Shown: positions 8,112-16,270 of the stretch, in pieces
How the letters are laid out: each line of letters opens with the position of its first letter
Numbering within the stretch: position 1 is the stretch's first letter
NCBI GenBank assembly: GCA_900753715.1
Contig: CAAEAE010000068.1
Span: forward strand, 1-20,675
DNA length: 20,675 bases
Reading direction: 5' to 3'
Source of the DNA: an uncultured Roseburia sp.
GTDB lineage: Bacteria; Bacillota_A; Clostridia; Lachnospirales; Lachnospiraceae
Notes under the pieces: model-generated
Told to the model about the DNA's origin: nothing
The model's input: the letters and a program-made list of their open reading frames with translations, nothing else
Databases searched by the model: none
Program-made: the position numbers and the translations under genes

Positions 8112-9638
8112 ATGAATTCTTTTAAATCAATGTCCCTGAAAGAAAAAATGATATATTTGCTTACCTTAGTATATTTGTTACCGTTTTTTATCTTAATTGC
8201 AGCAAATATGCTTTTTTCAATGTTTCAGACTACTTATATGGATCTTTATCTGGATACGGAAAAGCCGCTATATAAATCCGATCATCCTATATTACTGATT
8301 GCACTTGTCTTATTCCTTATTGCCGGATTAACATACTGTTTTAAAAAGAAAGAGATTACAACTGAAATCTGCTCTGCATTCGAAAAATTTTCCCTGATCT
8401 GGGCTGCCCTTATCAGTCTGTTTATTATTTTTCTGTTCCGTGTAAGAGTAGCGTGCGACAGTGCATATCTGAGTGATATTGCCATCGACTTTCTGAACGG
8501 AGACTATTCCTCCCTTACCGGGAACGGCTATCTGGTTCATTACCCTCATCAGCTCGGTATGATTGCCTTATTGGAGGTCATCTATGCTGTTTTTGGTATT
8601 GAAAACTACACCGTTTTGCAATTTCTGAATGTAATTGCTATTGTTTCAACCATATATTACCTGCATCGCATTTCCGATGAAATGTTTCACAAACCTCAGA
8701 TTCAGATCCTGCTTTCTTTACTGTGTATCGGTCTGCTTCCCTTATATTTATATACAACATTTATATATGGTGACATCCCTTCCCTGGGACTTATTGTCCC
8801 GGCTGTCTATTATATTGTCCGTTATTTAAATACGCAGAAAAAAATCTATTCCATTCCTGCAATTGTTTTAATGACCCTTTCGATGGAATTAAAATCCAAT
8901 TCCTCCATTATTCTTGTGGCTGCCATTATTATTCTGATCCTGCATATGATCTGCCATAAGGATAAGTTTGTTGTCCTGTTCCTGTTACTCCTGATCGGCA
9001 CTCCCTATATCACAAACACTGCAGTGAATACCTGCTATGCTCATGCCGCCAAGCTTGACCATATTCCTTCCGGCATCCCCAAAGCTGCCTGGATTGCCAT
9101 GGGATTACAGTCCAATGACTATATTGAGAACGGATGGTATAACTCATACAACTGGGATATTTATACCGAAAATAACTTTGATACCTCTGCCACTACAGAT
9201 GCCTGTATTGATTCCATTAAACAATCAGTCCGGGAATTTGCAAGCCATCCTAAGACCTGCCTGAAATTCTTCTACAAGAAATTTATTTCACAATGGAATG
9301 ATCCCGGATATCAGGCACAGATCACTATCGAATGGTATAGCCGCCACAGGGATGACCAATCTGATCTGGCATTATATTTCATCTATGGAAATGGACGTTT
9401 GATCCTGGAATCCATAATGAATTTTTATCATTTCACCATCCTCCTCGGCAGCAGTATATTTGCTTTCTGCAGCTTAAGAAAACATGAATTAACCAATACG
9501 CTCCTTTCCCTATGTGTATTCGGCGGTTATTTCTTCCACCTTTTCTGGGAAGCCGGCGGACGTTATGGATTATGCTATTTCGTTTTATGTCTCCCTATGG
9601 CCGCATGGGGATTCTGGAAACTAACCTCAAGGCAATAA
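8112..9638 (+). CDS. Multi-pass membrane protein, GT39/PMT-like glycosyltransferase family
   Basis: A 508-residue integral membrane protein with roughly a dozen hydrophobic segments, resembling the GT39/dolichyl-phosphate-mannose mannosyltransferase-like (GT-C) proteins of Gram-positives. The first large outer loop carries D116 in a Cys-Asp-Ser motif, D122, D126 and a Tyr-Pro-His-Gln-Leu-Gly motif, which matches the catalytic loop of that group. It probably uses a polyprenyl-phosphate sugar. I chose the ATG at 8112 because GGAG at 8102-8105 is 6 bases upstream; ATGs at 8100 and 8106 lie on or beside that site. It is the only plus-strand gene in the window and has its own strong promoter. Its stop overlaps the stop of the opposing operon by 12 bases, and I see no terminator of its own. 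Confidence 0.78.
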   Translation: MNSFKSMSLKEKMIYLLTLVYLLPFFILIAANMLFSMFQTTYMDLYLDTEKPLYKSDHPILLIALVLFLIAGLTYCFKKKEITTEICSAFEKFSLIWAALISLFIIFLFRVRVACDSAYLSDIAIDFLNGDYSSLTGNGYLVHYPHQLGMIALLEVIYAVFGIENYTVLQFLNVIAIVSTIYYLHRISDEMFHKPQIQILLSLLCIGLLPLYLYTTFIYGDIPSLGLIVPAVYYIVRYLNTQKKIYSIPAIVLMTLSMELKSNSSIILVAAIIILILHMICHKDKFVVLFLLLLIGTPYITNTAVNTCYAHAAKLDHIPSGIPKAAWIAMGLQSNDYIENGWYNSYNWDIYTENNFDTSATTDACIDSIKQSVREFASHPKTCLKFFYKKFISQWNDPGYQAQITIEWYSRHRDDQSDLALYFIYGNGRLILESIMNFYHFTILLGSSIFAFCSLRKHELTNTLLSLCVFGGYFFHLFWEAGGRYGLCYFVLCLPMAAWGFWKLTSRQ

Positions 9639-11111
9639 CGTAACCGATTCCAATCCATAAAATCTGCAGATGCCTCTGTTTTTCCAGTCCTCAGAATTTT
9701 GTTCGATGTCTGCAAAATACAGTAATGCCGGCCGGGTTGGAAGCGGATCCACCTCTATGTTCTTCTCTCCACTTTCATATAACTTCATTCTTTCACCGAG
9801 TGCATTTCCATATGCCTGTGCGCTTCCATTCGCCAGATCGGTTGTCGCAGACGACATCACAAAATAATCCGGGTCCGGAATCACCGTCAGTACCGAAGCT
9901 GTTGCAAAAAATAAAATACATCCTGTCACCCACCATGCCTGTGCAGGTGAAAAGTCTTTTCCTTCTTCTTTTCCCTTAGAATATAACCGTTGACGCACAT
10001 ATCCAACCACATATCCCTCACATAATGTAAGTATTAAAATGTACATTGTGTAGGTTAAGGCCTGCAATCTTGCTGCTTCCATGTTTCCCACGGCAAACAG
10101 CGGAGGAGTCATCATAGCTGAAACGAGACAATATCCAAATCCAACTACAATCAATGGACAGGGAAAACGAAACGTTGTATTCCCCAATGCCTTCCAGAAT
10201 AATGGAATCAGAATAATAAGTAAGATGGCAACAGGCCATCCGGACCATTGATCCATACAATAATCCAGACAATAATAAAAGGAAATGAGAACTGCTTTCA
10301 CAGGATTCATTCCATTCGTTCCCTCTGCCCTGATCCAGTTTCCCGGAGATGCTACATTTAGTACAAAACCAAATAAAGAAAATGCAATGGGAACCAGTAA
10401 AGGCTTATACTCTTTCCATTTCTTTAAGGCCACTCCAAATCCAATAACAACCAGCATAATTACCGTTACATTTAACGCGGTCATCTGATTTCCCCCACCT
10501 ACCAGAAAGCCAAGAATACTTGCGAGCACCAGGTCAGCAATTCTCCTCTTTCCACGATCGTAAACCGCTGCAATCAGTACGCCAAAAAAGAACAGACTCA
10601 GACTATGGATTAACATATAATTAGCTGCTCCGGCATACCAGTAAAATGCTTCTACTCTTCCTACCATACATTGTACCGTAACAAAAAGCATACACATAAT
10701 AATACTATGAGAAATATATTTATCTGCTTTAAATACCTTCACAAAGATATTTCTGAGCAAATACCAGGTAGATAAGCTGAGCATGGAAACCATAATCCAT
10801 ACCGTCAATACATAAAACCGTTCTCCAAACACACTGGGCGGTACAGACATCAGAAAGTTGGAGGTAAAATATCCCATCCAGTTCACCCAGTCCTCCGCTG
10901 CTCTTGCAATTCCGGCACCGAGCACTGCGAACAGGTTATGACTGTTTACCCATACCTGTCTGCAGTTACTGCCAATAGAATAATCATCCGCACTCGGATA
11001 ATTGTACCATCCAATCCACAAAACCGGAATTAAACTTCCTAAATATACAATGGTCAGAAAAAAGGCGATTCTTTTGGGTGTTATCCAATTTGTTATCTTT
11101 TCTTTCATCAT
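9627..11111 (-). CDS. DUF6056-like multi-pass membrane protein
   Basis: A 494-residue membrane protein with about ten hydrophobic segments. After TM1 it has the Ala-Asp-Asp-Tyr motif (41-44) followed by an outer loop with Trp-Met-Gly-Tyr-Phe-Thr-Ser (78-84). This pattern is seen in DUF6056 proteins, which are regarded as GT-C-like and often sit in surface-glycan loci. A biochemical role is not established. It is the last gene of the nine-gene operon, 34 bases after the aminotransferase gene. Two ATGs in tandem open the frame and the upstream purine-rich region is weak as a ribosome binding site, so the exact start is uncertain by one codon. Its 3' end overlaps the convergent gene by 12 bases. 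Confidence 0.75.
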   Translation of the reverse strand: MMKEKITNWITPKRIAFFLTIVYLGSLIPVLWIGWYNYPSADDYSIGSNCRQVWVNSHNLFAVLGAGIARAAEDWVNWMGYFTSNFLMSVPPSVFGERFYVLTVWIMVSMLSLSTWYLLRNIFVKVFKADKYISHSIIMCMLFVTVQCMVGRVEAFYWYAGAANYMLIHSLSLFFFGVLIAAVYDRGKRRIADLVLASILGFLVGGGNQMTALNVTVIMLVVIGFGVALKKWKEYKPLLVPIAFSLFGFVLNVASPGNWIRAEGTNGMNPVKAVLISFYYCLDYCMDQWSGWPVAILLIILIPLFWKALGNTTFRFPCPLIVVGFGYCLVSAMMTPPLFAVGNMEAARLQALTYTMYILILTLCEGYVVGYVRQRLYSKGKEEGKDFSPAQAWWVTGCILFFATASVLTVIPDPDYFVMSSATTDLANGSAQAYGNALGERMKLYESGEKNIEVDPLPTRPALLYFADIEQNSEDWKNRGICRFYGLESVTLLP

Positions 11112-11145
11112 GATTTCTCTATGCTTTCCTTTTTATCATCAAAAA

Positions 11146-12252
11146 CTATCTGGCTTTTCCCTTATACCGGTTACATGCATCAATGACCATTGTAACCTCT
11201 TCATCCGTCATTTCCGGAAACAGCGGTAAGGTTACGCAATGCCCGGCAAGATGCTCTGCATTGGGGCAGTCTCCCTCCTTATATCCCAAATGTGCATATG
11301 CTTTTTGCAAATGACAGGGAACCGGATAATGCTTATTACACTCCATCCCCTTCCCATTCATATATGCAATCAGGTCATCCGGATCCTCCACCGTAACAAC
11401 AAACAGATGAAATACCGGATCTGTATTTTCCGGATGGGACTGCATGGTAAATAACGGATTCGTAATTTCCCGTATATACCTTCTGCCAATTACTCTTCTT
11501 CTCTGTGTCCATTCCGGCAGGTATTTCAATCCAACACTGAGTACCGCCCCCTGCATTCCTTCCAGACGGTAATTATATCCGATCATGTCATGATAATAAC
11601 GTACATGGCATCCCTGATTTTTCATGGTGGTCATATAATCATAGTACTCTTCTTTTTTACAGGTAACACTCCCCCCTTCTCCAAATGCATAAAGGTTCTT
11701 ACCCGGATAAAAGCTGAAGCACCCCATCTCGCCTAATGTGCCCACTTTCCTAGCTTCATATAATGCGCCATGTGCCTGCGCACAATCCTCTACCACATAC
11801 AGCCCGTATTTGTCTGCAATTTTCTTAACTTTATTAAATTCAAACGGCTGTCCATAAAGATGGACTCCGATAATCGCCTTTGTTTTATCGGTAATTCTCT
11901 CTTCTATTTTATCGGGATCGATTTCCCAGGTATCCGGAGTACAATCTACAAATACCGGGGTCGCTCCCGTATAAGTAACTCCCCATGCTGTCGCAATGTA
12001 TGTATTCGCAGGTACAATCACTTCGTCTCCGGAACCAATTCCCAATGCTGCGATGGCACAATGCAGTGCGCTCGTTCCATTATTCACTCCAACCGCATAG
12101 GGCACTCCACAAAAAGCAGCAAATTCTTTATCAAATTTATCTGCATATTTCCCACCCGAAAAAGCCGTCTCCTCACACACTTTTTTAATCGCTTCCAAAT
12201 ATTCTTCCCTGTGCTTCCGGTAATCCCTGGTTAAATCAATTCTTTTCAGCAC
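11146..12252 (-). CDS. DegT/DnrJ/EryC1/StrS-family sugar aminotransferase
   Basis: A 368-residue PLP enzyme of full family length, predicted to transfer an amino group (normally from glutamate) to a keto group of a nucleotide-activated sugar. The PLP lysine is K185 in the Phe-Tyr-Pro-Gly-Lys-Asn-Leu motif. The cofactor-ring Asp is D156 within Glu-Asp-Cys-Ala-Gln-Ala-His, and a Gly-Thr-Ser motif near 59-61 binds phosphate. It looks closest to the dTDP-3-amino-sugar (FdtB/QdtB-type) transaminases, but that subgroup call is inference. The start is a GTG at 12252, inside the end of the preceding GT2 gene (17-base overlap), with AGGAGG 9 bases upstream. No dehydratase or isomerase that would supply the keto-sugar is in the window, so the precursor must come from elsewhere. 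The product would feed the glycosyltransferases of this operon. Confidence 0.9.
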   Translation of the reverse strand: MLKRIDLTRDYRKHREEYLEAIKKVCEETAFSGGKYADKFDKEFAAFCGVPYAVGVNNGTSALHCAIAALGIGSGDEVIVPANTYIATAWGVTYTGATPVFVDCTPDTWEIDPDKIEERITDKTKAIIGVHLYGQPFEFNKVKKIADKYGLYVVEDCAQAHGALYEARKVGTLGEMGCFSFYPGKNLYAFGEGGSVTCKKEEYYDYMTTMKNQGCHVRYYHDMIGYNYRLEGMQGAVLSVGLKYLPEWTQRRRVIGRRYIREITNPLFTMQSHPENTDPVFHLFVVTVEDPDDLIAYMNGKGMECNKHYPVPCHLQKAYAHLGYKEGDCPNAEHLAGHCVTLPLFPEMTDEEVTMVIDACNRYKGKAR

Positions 12253-12991
12253 GTGCCTGATCCTCCTGTCTGAACGCCTTCTTCAATTTATAAATTCGTA
12301 TGATATAGTTCTTAATGGTTTTCCAGACCTTAACGGTTGTATTATAGTCCTCCTGCCACTCCACCGGCATATCATAAATATTCATATGATTCCGCTCTGC
12401 ACGGAGTAAAAACTCAATCGTATAGAACCATCCGTTATCATCACTGCACTCTTTCACCAGCTGCTCAGCCGCGTCCTTTCGAAGGAAGGTAAATCCACAC
12501 ACAGCATCCGTTGCCTTCATATGAAAGAACACTTTCAACAGAAAAACAAGCCCCATGGACGTAATCTTTCGATACCACTTGCGTCCTCTGGTATCCGATT
12601 CTTTGCTGAATCTGCTGCCATTAACATATTGGAGCTCCGGATTTTCCTGAAATAACGCTATCGTTTTACTCAGATATTTCAGATCTGTTGATAAGTCAAT
12701 ATCCATATACCCGACTATATCACTGTTGTTTAACTCAATTCCTTTTCGAAATGCAATGCCAACACCACGCTCATTTATTCTTACGTAGGTAACCTCAGGA
12801 TATTTTTCTTCCAGTTCCCGTCCGATCTCAGGAGTCTCATCATCCGACCCATTATCAAGAATCATCAGCTGAAAGGGTATGGTTACATTCTCCTTTAAAT
12901 ATGCCATAGATTTCTCGATGCCGTTCCGAAGCCTCAGACGTTCATTCAAAACCGGAAACAAAAGATTAATACTTAACTCATTCTGATTCAT
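12236..12991 (-). CDS. GT2 family glycosyltransferase, DPM/ALG5-like
   Basis: A 251-residue cytoplasmic GT-A enzyme resembling dolichyl-phosphate mannose or glucose synthases, so it probably moves a sugar from a nucleotide donor to polyprenyl phosphate. It shows an N-terminal Pro-Val-Leu-Asn-Glu strand, an Asp-Asn-Gly-Ser-Asp-Asp donor motif near 49-54, a Gly-Val-Gly-Ile-Ala loop and the metal-binding Asp-Ile-Asp-Leu-Ser-Thr motif near 97-102. There is no C-terminal membrane anchor, unlike the other GT2 in this operon. I chose the ATG at 12991, which has AAGGTGG about 5 bases upstream; a GTG at 13000 falls inside that site. It sits 13 bases after the DUF4956 gene and overlaps the aminotransferase gene. 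Acceptor and sugar are unknown. Confidence 0.87.
   Translation of the reverse strand: MNQNELSINLLFPVLNERLRLRNGIEKSMAYLKENVTIPFQLMILDNGSDDETPEIGRELEEKYPEVTYVRINERGVGIAFRKGIELNNSDIVGYMDIDLSTDLKYLSKTIALFQENPELQYVNGSRFSKESDTRGRKWYRKITSMGLVFLLKVFFHMKATDAVCGFTFLRKDAAEQLVKECSDDNGWFYTIEFLLRAERNHMNIYDMPVEWQEDYNTTVKVWKTIKNYIIRIYKLKKAFRQEDQARAEKN
12262..12267 (-). promoter_or_regulatory. AGGAGG ribosome binding site inside the GT2 gene
   Basis: A perfect AGGAGG on the minus strand lies 9 bases before the GTG start of the aminotransferase and within the last codons of the GT2 gene. It decides the GTG start and implies coupled translation. Confidence 0.8.
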
Positions 12992-13004
12992 TCTTCCCAC
13001 CTTA

Positions 13005-13670
13005 TTAAAATGTTACTTCCCCATCATGGGATATCAATGACACACTATCAATGGCATCCAATGAAGCAATATCCTGAACCATATCATGTCCATCCTTCAC
13101 GCGTAACTCAATAACCATATTACACTTCATCATGGAAATATTTCTGGATTTTATCTTATAATATCTTGCGTATTTCTTTACCCGCTCAATCACCTCTGAC
13201 TCTTCTTTTATATCCTTCAGATTCATAACGAGGATCATCGGAGCCCTTCCAACCGGCAGCATATTCAAAATCACTACCAAAATTGTTAAAAGTGCAGATA
13301 AGATAAATGCGACCTCCATAACTCTCGCCCCACAGCAAATGCCCACTGCTATCGACCAGAATAAGAAACAAAGATCCATTGGCTCCTTAACGGCTGTTCG
13401 AAATCGTACAATAGACAACGCACCAACCATACCCAATGAAATAACAATACTGGATTGAACTGCCAAAATAATAGCAGCTGTAACTACCGCTATGACCGCA
13501 AGTGCAATGTTAAAGCTTTTGGAATAAAAAATTTTCTTAGTAACCAGACGATATACAACAAAAATATAGCAGGCCAGAATACAGGCAATTCCCAACACCA
13601 TTATTGTATTCTCTAATGTAATACTTTCGCTTGTATAATTTGATAAAAAATCGATCAAAAATGTTTGCAT
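13005..13670 (-). CDS. DUF4956 membrane protein, partner of the VTC protein
   Basis: A 221-residue protein with about four membrane segments in residues 22-140 and a cytoplasmic C-terminal domain of about 80 residues with an ACT-like alternation of strands and helices. The hallmark of DUF4956 is clear: Ser-Leu-Gly-Met-Val-Gly-Ala-Leu-Ser-Ile-Val-Arg-Phe-Arg-Thr at 78-92, followed by Lys-Glu-Pro. Members frequently lie beside VTC-domain and CotH genes, as here. A role as the membrane part (channel or anchor) of a polyphosphate-making complex is inference; no activity is established. GGAGG lies 9 bases before the ATG. The gene is 20 bases after the VTC gene in the same operon. Confidence 0.88.
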   Translation of the reverse strand: MQTFLIDFLSNYTSESITLENTIMVLGIACILACYIFVVYRLVTKKIFYSKSFNIALAVIAVVTAAIILAVQSSIVISLGMVGALSIVRFRTAVKEPMDLCFLFWSIAVGICCGARVMEVAFILSALLTILVVILNMLPVGRAPMILVMNLKDIKEESEVIERVKKYARYYKIKSRNISMMKCNMVIELRVKDGHDMVQDIASLDAIDSVSLISHDGEVTF

Positions 13671-13690
13671 TTGTATAATCCTCCATAAAA

Positions 13691-14386
13691 TCAGCGTGCA
13701 AATTTCCTACATAGATAATATTTTGAAAACGTACTTACCTGTAGTCCATTTAATTGAAGCAATGAATAAATCTCATCCGGTATAAAATCGTCAAACTTCA
13801 CTTCCATCAACGCACTTCCAACAGGTAATATGCCTCTTCCTCCAACCTTTAAATCCAAAAAACTATTTGTATCATTAATACTTTTTATATTTTTATCAAA
13901 GGTTATCCTGACATTGGCATCGCCCGGTCGATAAACATATGGAATTCTATCATAATCAACAATGATCTTCGGCATCATTAATCTTGTTTCCATCAGATAC
14001 GCTAATTTCCATAAAACCTGTTGATCTTCCTTAATATCTGAAGGCACTCTTCCTGCCATCAACATTTCACATTGCTGTAAGGAGATTCCACAGTTTCTTT
14101 TTAGTGTCATGCCATGACACTTCTGCTTAAGTTCCAGCTTAATACGTTCCTTAGCACCATTATAAATACGGATACGGTACTTTTCTCTATTGTCGATACC
14201 GTTCTCATTAGCCATAAAGCAGCTGTTTTCATAATCATCGAAATAAAGACTTCGTATATTATAATATCCCTGTTCTCCAACATACGAATCAAGTTCGGCT
14301 ATGGTATTTATCTTAGCATCCTCCATAAGTATCTGTGCCTGAGACAGTATATACTTATATTCATGTCTATACCGAGCTGTTTCCAA
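13691..14386 (-). CDS. Stand-alone VTC-domain polyphosphate polymerase-like protein
   Basis: A 231-residue protein consisting only of a VTC (vacuolar transporter chaperone) domain, a triphosphate-tunnel fold that in yeast Vtc4 makes polyphosphate from ATP. Tunnel residues are present: R7 and K11 in the opening Arg-His-Glu-Tyr-Lys, R45 before Leu-Tyr-Phe-Asp, K69/R71/R73, K83/E85/K87, R147, R160, and E195/K197 in Met-Glu-Val-Lys. A late Ser-Lys-Tyr motif has K222. It lacks the SPX and membrane domains of the yeast protein, so the adjacent DUF4956 protein may supply the membrane part. The start is a TTG directly abutting the CotH stop, with GGGAGG 11 bases upstream; the next in-frame Met (residue 21) would cut off R7 and K11. 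Polyphosphate synthesis is probable, but a different phosphoryl or nucleotidyl chemistry is possible. Confidence 0.9.
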   Translation of the reverse strand: METARYRHEYKYILSQAQILMEDAKINTIAELDSYVGEQGYYNIRSLYFDDYENSCFMANENGIDNREKYRIRIYNGAKERIKLELKQKCHGMTLKRNCGISLQQCEMLMAGRVPSDIKEDQQVLWKLAYLMETRLMMPKIIVDYDRIPYVYRPGDANVRITFDKNIKSINDTNSFLDLKVGGRGILPVGSALMEVKFDDFIPDEIYSLLQLNGLQVSTFSKYYLCRKFAR

Positions 14387-16270
14387 TTATTTATCTACCT
14401 CCCTGATCCAAATTCCCTCAATAACGCAATCCTTCTCAACAACATACCCATTCTCTACCTGCTCTCCTGTTTCCATATCAAAATATCCCCTGAAAGAATA
14501 ATCCGGATGTTCATAGTCAGGCAGGTGTTCCAATGCTGTTCCTCTTTCTACCCAGTAATATAAAGTCTGGTTATATCCCTGATCCAGAAAAGGTGCCGGA
14601 TTTCTTACCTCTACCACACAGAAATCCCGTTGTTCGATCCATAATTTGTCCAAAAAGGCAAGCTTTTCCGACATGAAATTTCTCACCACTGCGACATGTT
14701 CATCCAATGTATCAAAGCAATGATAATCCTCTCCCTGTCGATCCTTTTTATCCTTTATATCCTGTAGTTCCTCCGGAACAGTAAACCACCAGTCCTTTCT
14801 TTCTGTATGCCAGCGTAATGTATCCAGAAGAGTAGAACGCCTTATGACTCTTATATCTTCTTCAATACCACTGTCCAATTCCTTCTTATAATTTTCACGA
14901 AATACGCTGCAATATTTCTGAATTACTATTTCTCTGAATTCCGGATGCTTCCACATTGCTGCCAGCCAACGGTTCTGATTGTTATTATCCTCCGGCCGTG
15001 ACATACAGATTATAGAAGTTAATGCTTCCGGAACTCCATACATCGGGGTGTTGACATTCCCCATAATACCATCGAAATCCCAGGCCGGTCCTGAATACCA
15101 TAAAGAGTCTTCCTCCCTGGATGCATATGCAAACTGGCTTGTAATACCAATATCATGATCACCTGATAGTTCTTCTATCAGCCATGCTTCTGCAAATGAT
15201 TCCAAATCAATCAGTTCTTCTAAGGCTTTACCACTTTTTTCACTTATACCGTCTTCTGCAAACAACGCACTTTCTACATCATTCAGTCGTCTTTCAATAA
15301 TGCCAAGATCTTCCTTCGTCAAAACATCTTCACTGTGTACAATAAAAATTTGTCCTCTGTCTGTAATAATCTGAGTTGTATCTTCCCGGGCCCTAAAATC
15401 CAGCTCCATTTCTATGAACCAACTGTTTTCAGGATCAATTTCAATTCTGTTTTCTGCAATTTCTACAGCTTCCGTGAGCAGATAAAGTCCCTGATATTCT
15501 CCATTCAAATAAACTTCTACATACTCTCCCTGAGGCTCGTAAGCTTCCACACTTTCATATGCCAAATCTCTGATTACCTTATTTCGGATATAGGAGCCAT
15601 CCGTTGCATTCGCAATCAGATTCCACTTCAGAGCCGGTTCCATTCCCAATACTTCCCGTGGTTTAAAAAAGGAAAAAGTGAACGGTTTTTTATCAAATGT
15701 CGCCGTCAGATTTCCTCTGACCTTAAACTTATTCAATCTTTCGTCCCAAAGCAGATCTCCCTGCTCATCCATCATTATTGCTGTTCCGGCTTCAATATAT
15801 TTTTTATTGTCAAATTTTTCAAACTTTAATAAATCCTTCCGGTCTTCCACTGTCACAAACAATGCAGGTAAATTTTCAGACGTCAGTACCTGTAATGTAG
15901 ACTCCAAATGACACACACCTTTTCTGTCATATACTTCCAATGTGTGAATTTCCTCATTTCCATCATCTGTCCATACATCTCTGTTTCTTACGGTTTCGCC
16001 ATCTAACCGCAATACTCCGATCCAGTCTTCGTACCGGAATGTCATGGATTTATCCTTCTTCGCATACCAGGAAGGCAGAAACAGATAGAATCTGTCTTCA
16101 CTTTCATCTTTCCATAAAACTAAACGGATTGCTTTATCGTCCATCATACATTCAATCGTAAGACGTCCAATAACAGCCTCCTCATAATCAGTTTCTTTTA
16201 TAGATATAACACAGGAGAGAATAATGATAATACTGGAAAGAATAATCATAAACCAATATATTTTTTTCAA
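14387..16270 (-). CDS. Membrane-anchored CotH-family kinase-like protein
   Basis: A 627-residue protein with one N-terminal membrane segment (about 5-24), so its bulk should lie outside the cell. Residues 30-150 are a beta-rich region. The CotH core follows: Lys-Val-Arg-Gly-Asn (183-187) with Lys-Lys-Pro (194-196), Trp-Asn-Leu-Ile-Ala-Asn (216-221), Arg-Asn-Lys (229-231), a strand pair ending in Gly-Leu-Tyr-Leu-Leu-Thr-Glu (261-267), Asp-His-Asp (371-373) and Pro-Ala-Trp-Asp-Phe-Asp (395-400). D398 and D400 are candidate metal/catalytic residues. CotH of Bacillus phosphorylates spore-coat proteins; here the glycan context suggests a different exported target. A C-terminal domain (about 545-627) includes InlB B-repeat-like strands. 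The start is a TTG overlapping the upstream stop by 4 bases, with AAGGTGG 7 bases before it. Confidence 0.88.
   Translation of the reverse strand: MKKIYWFMIILSSIIIILSCVISIKETDYEEAVIGRLTIECMMDDKAIRLVLWKDESEDRFYLFLPSWYAKKDKSMTFRYEDWIGVLRLDGETVRNRDVWTDDGNEEIHTLEVYDRKGVCHLESTLQVLTSENLPALFVTVEDRKDLLKFEKFDNKKYIEAGTAIMMDEQGDLLWDERLNKFKVRGNLTATFDKKPFTFSFFKPREVLGMEPALKWNLIANATDGSYIRNKVIRDLAYESVEAYEPQGEYVEVYLNGEYQGLYLLTEAVEIAENRIEIDPENSWFIEMELDFRAREDTTQIITDRGQIFIVHSEDVLTKEDLGIIERRLNDVESALFAEDGISEKSGKALEELIDLESFAEAWLIEELSGDHDIGITSQFAYASREEDSLWYSGPAWDFDGIMGNVNTPMYGVPEALTSIICMSRPEDNNNQNRWLAAMWKHPEFREIVIQKYCSVFRENYKKELDSGIEEDIRVIRRSTLLDTLRWHTERKDWWFTVPEELQDIKDKKDRQGEDYHCFDTLDEHVAVVRNFMSEKLAFLDKLWIEQRDFCVVEVRNPAPFLDQGYNQTLYYWVERGTALEHLPDYEHPDYSFRGYFDMETGEQVENGYVVEKDCVIEGIWIREVDK
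14398..14402 (-). promoter_or_regulatory. Ribosome binding site deciding the TTG start of the VTC gene
   Basis: GGAGG, part of a longer AGGGAGGT, lies within the last codons of the CotH gene and 11 bases before the TTG at 14386. The VTC motif that begins five codons after this TTG requires the start to be here. Confidence 0.7.

Noticed and set aside
9667..9683. Small hairpin CAGA-TGCC-TCTG followed by five T as terminator of the plus-strand gene
   Set aside because: The stem is only four base pairs and weak; it does not meet a reasonable standard for an intrinsic terminator.
11770..12234. 154-codon plus-strand frame opposite the aminotransferase
   Set aside because: It is antisense to the conserved PLP enzyme and has no ribosome binding site or family resemblance.
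14387..16270. Naming the CotH-family gene cotH as a spore-coat kinase
   Set aside because: Only the fold family is shared; the membrane anchor and glycan-operon context do not support a coat role.
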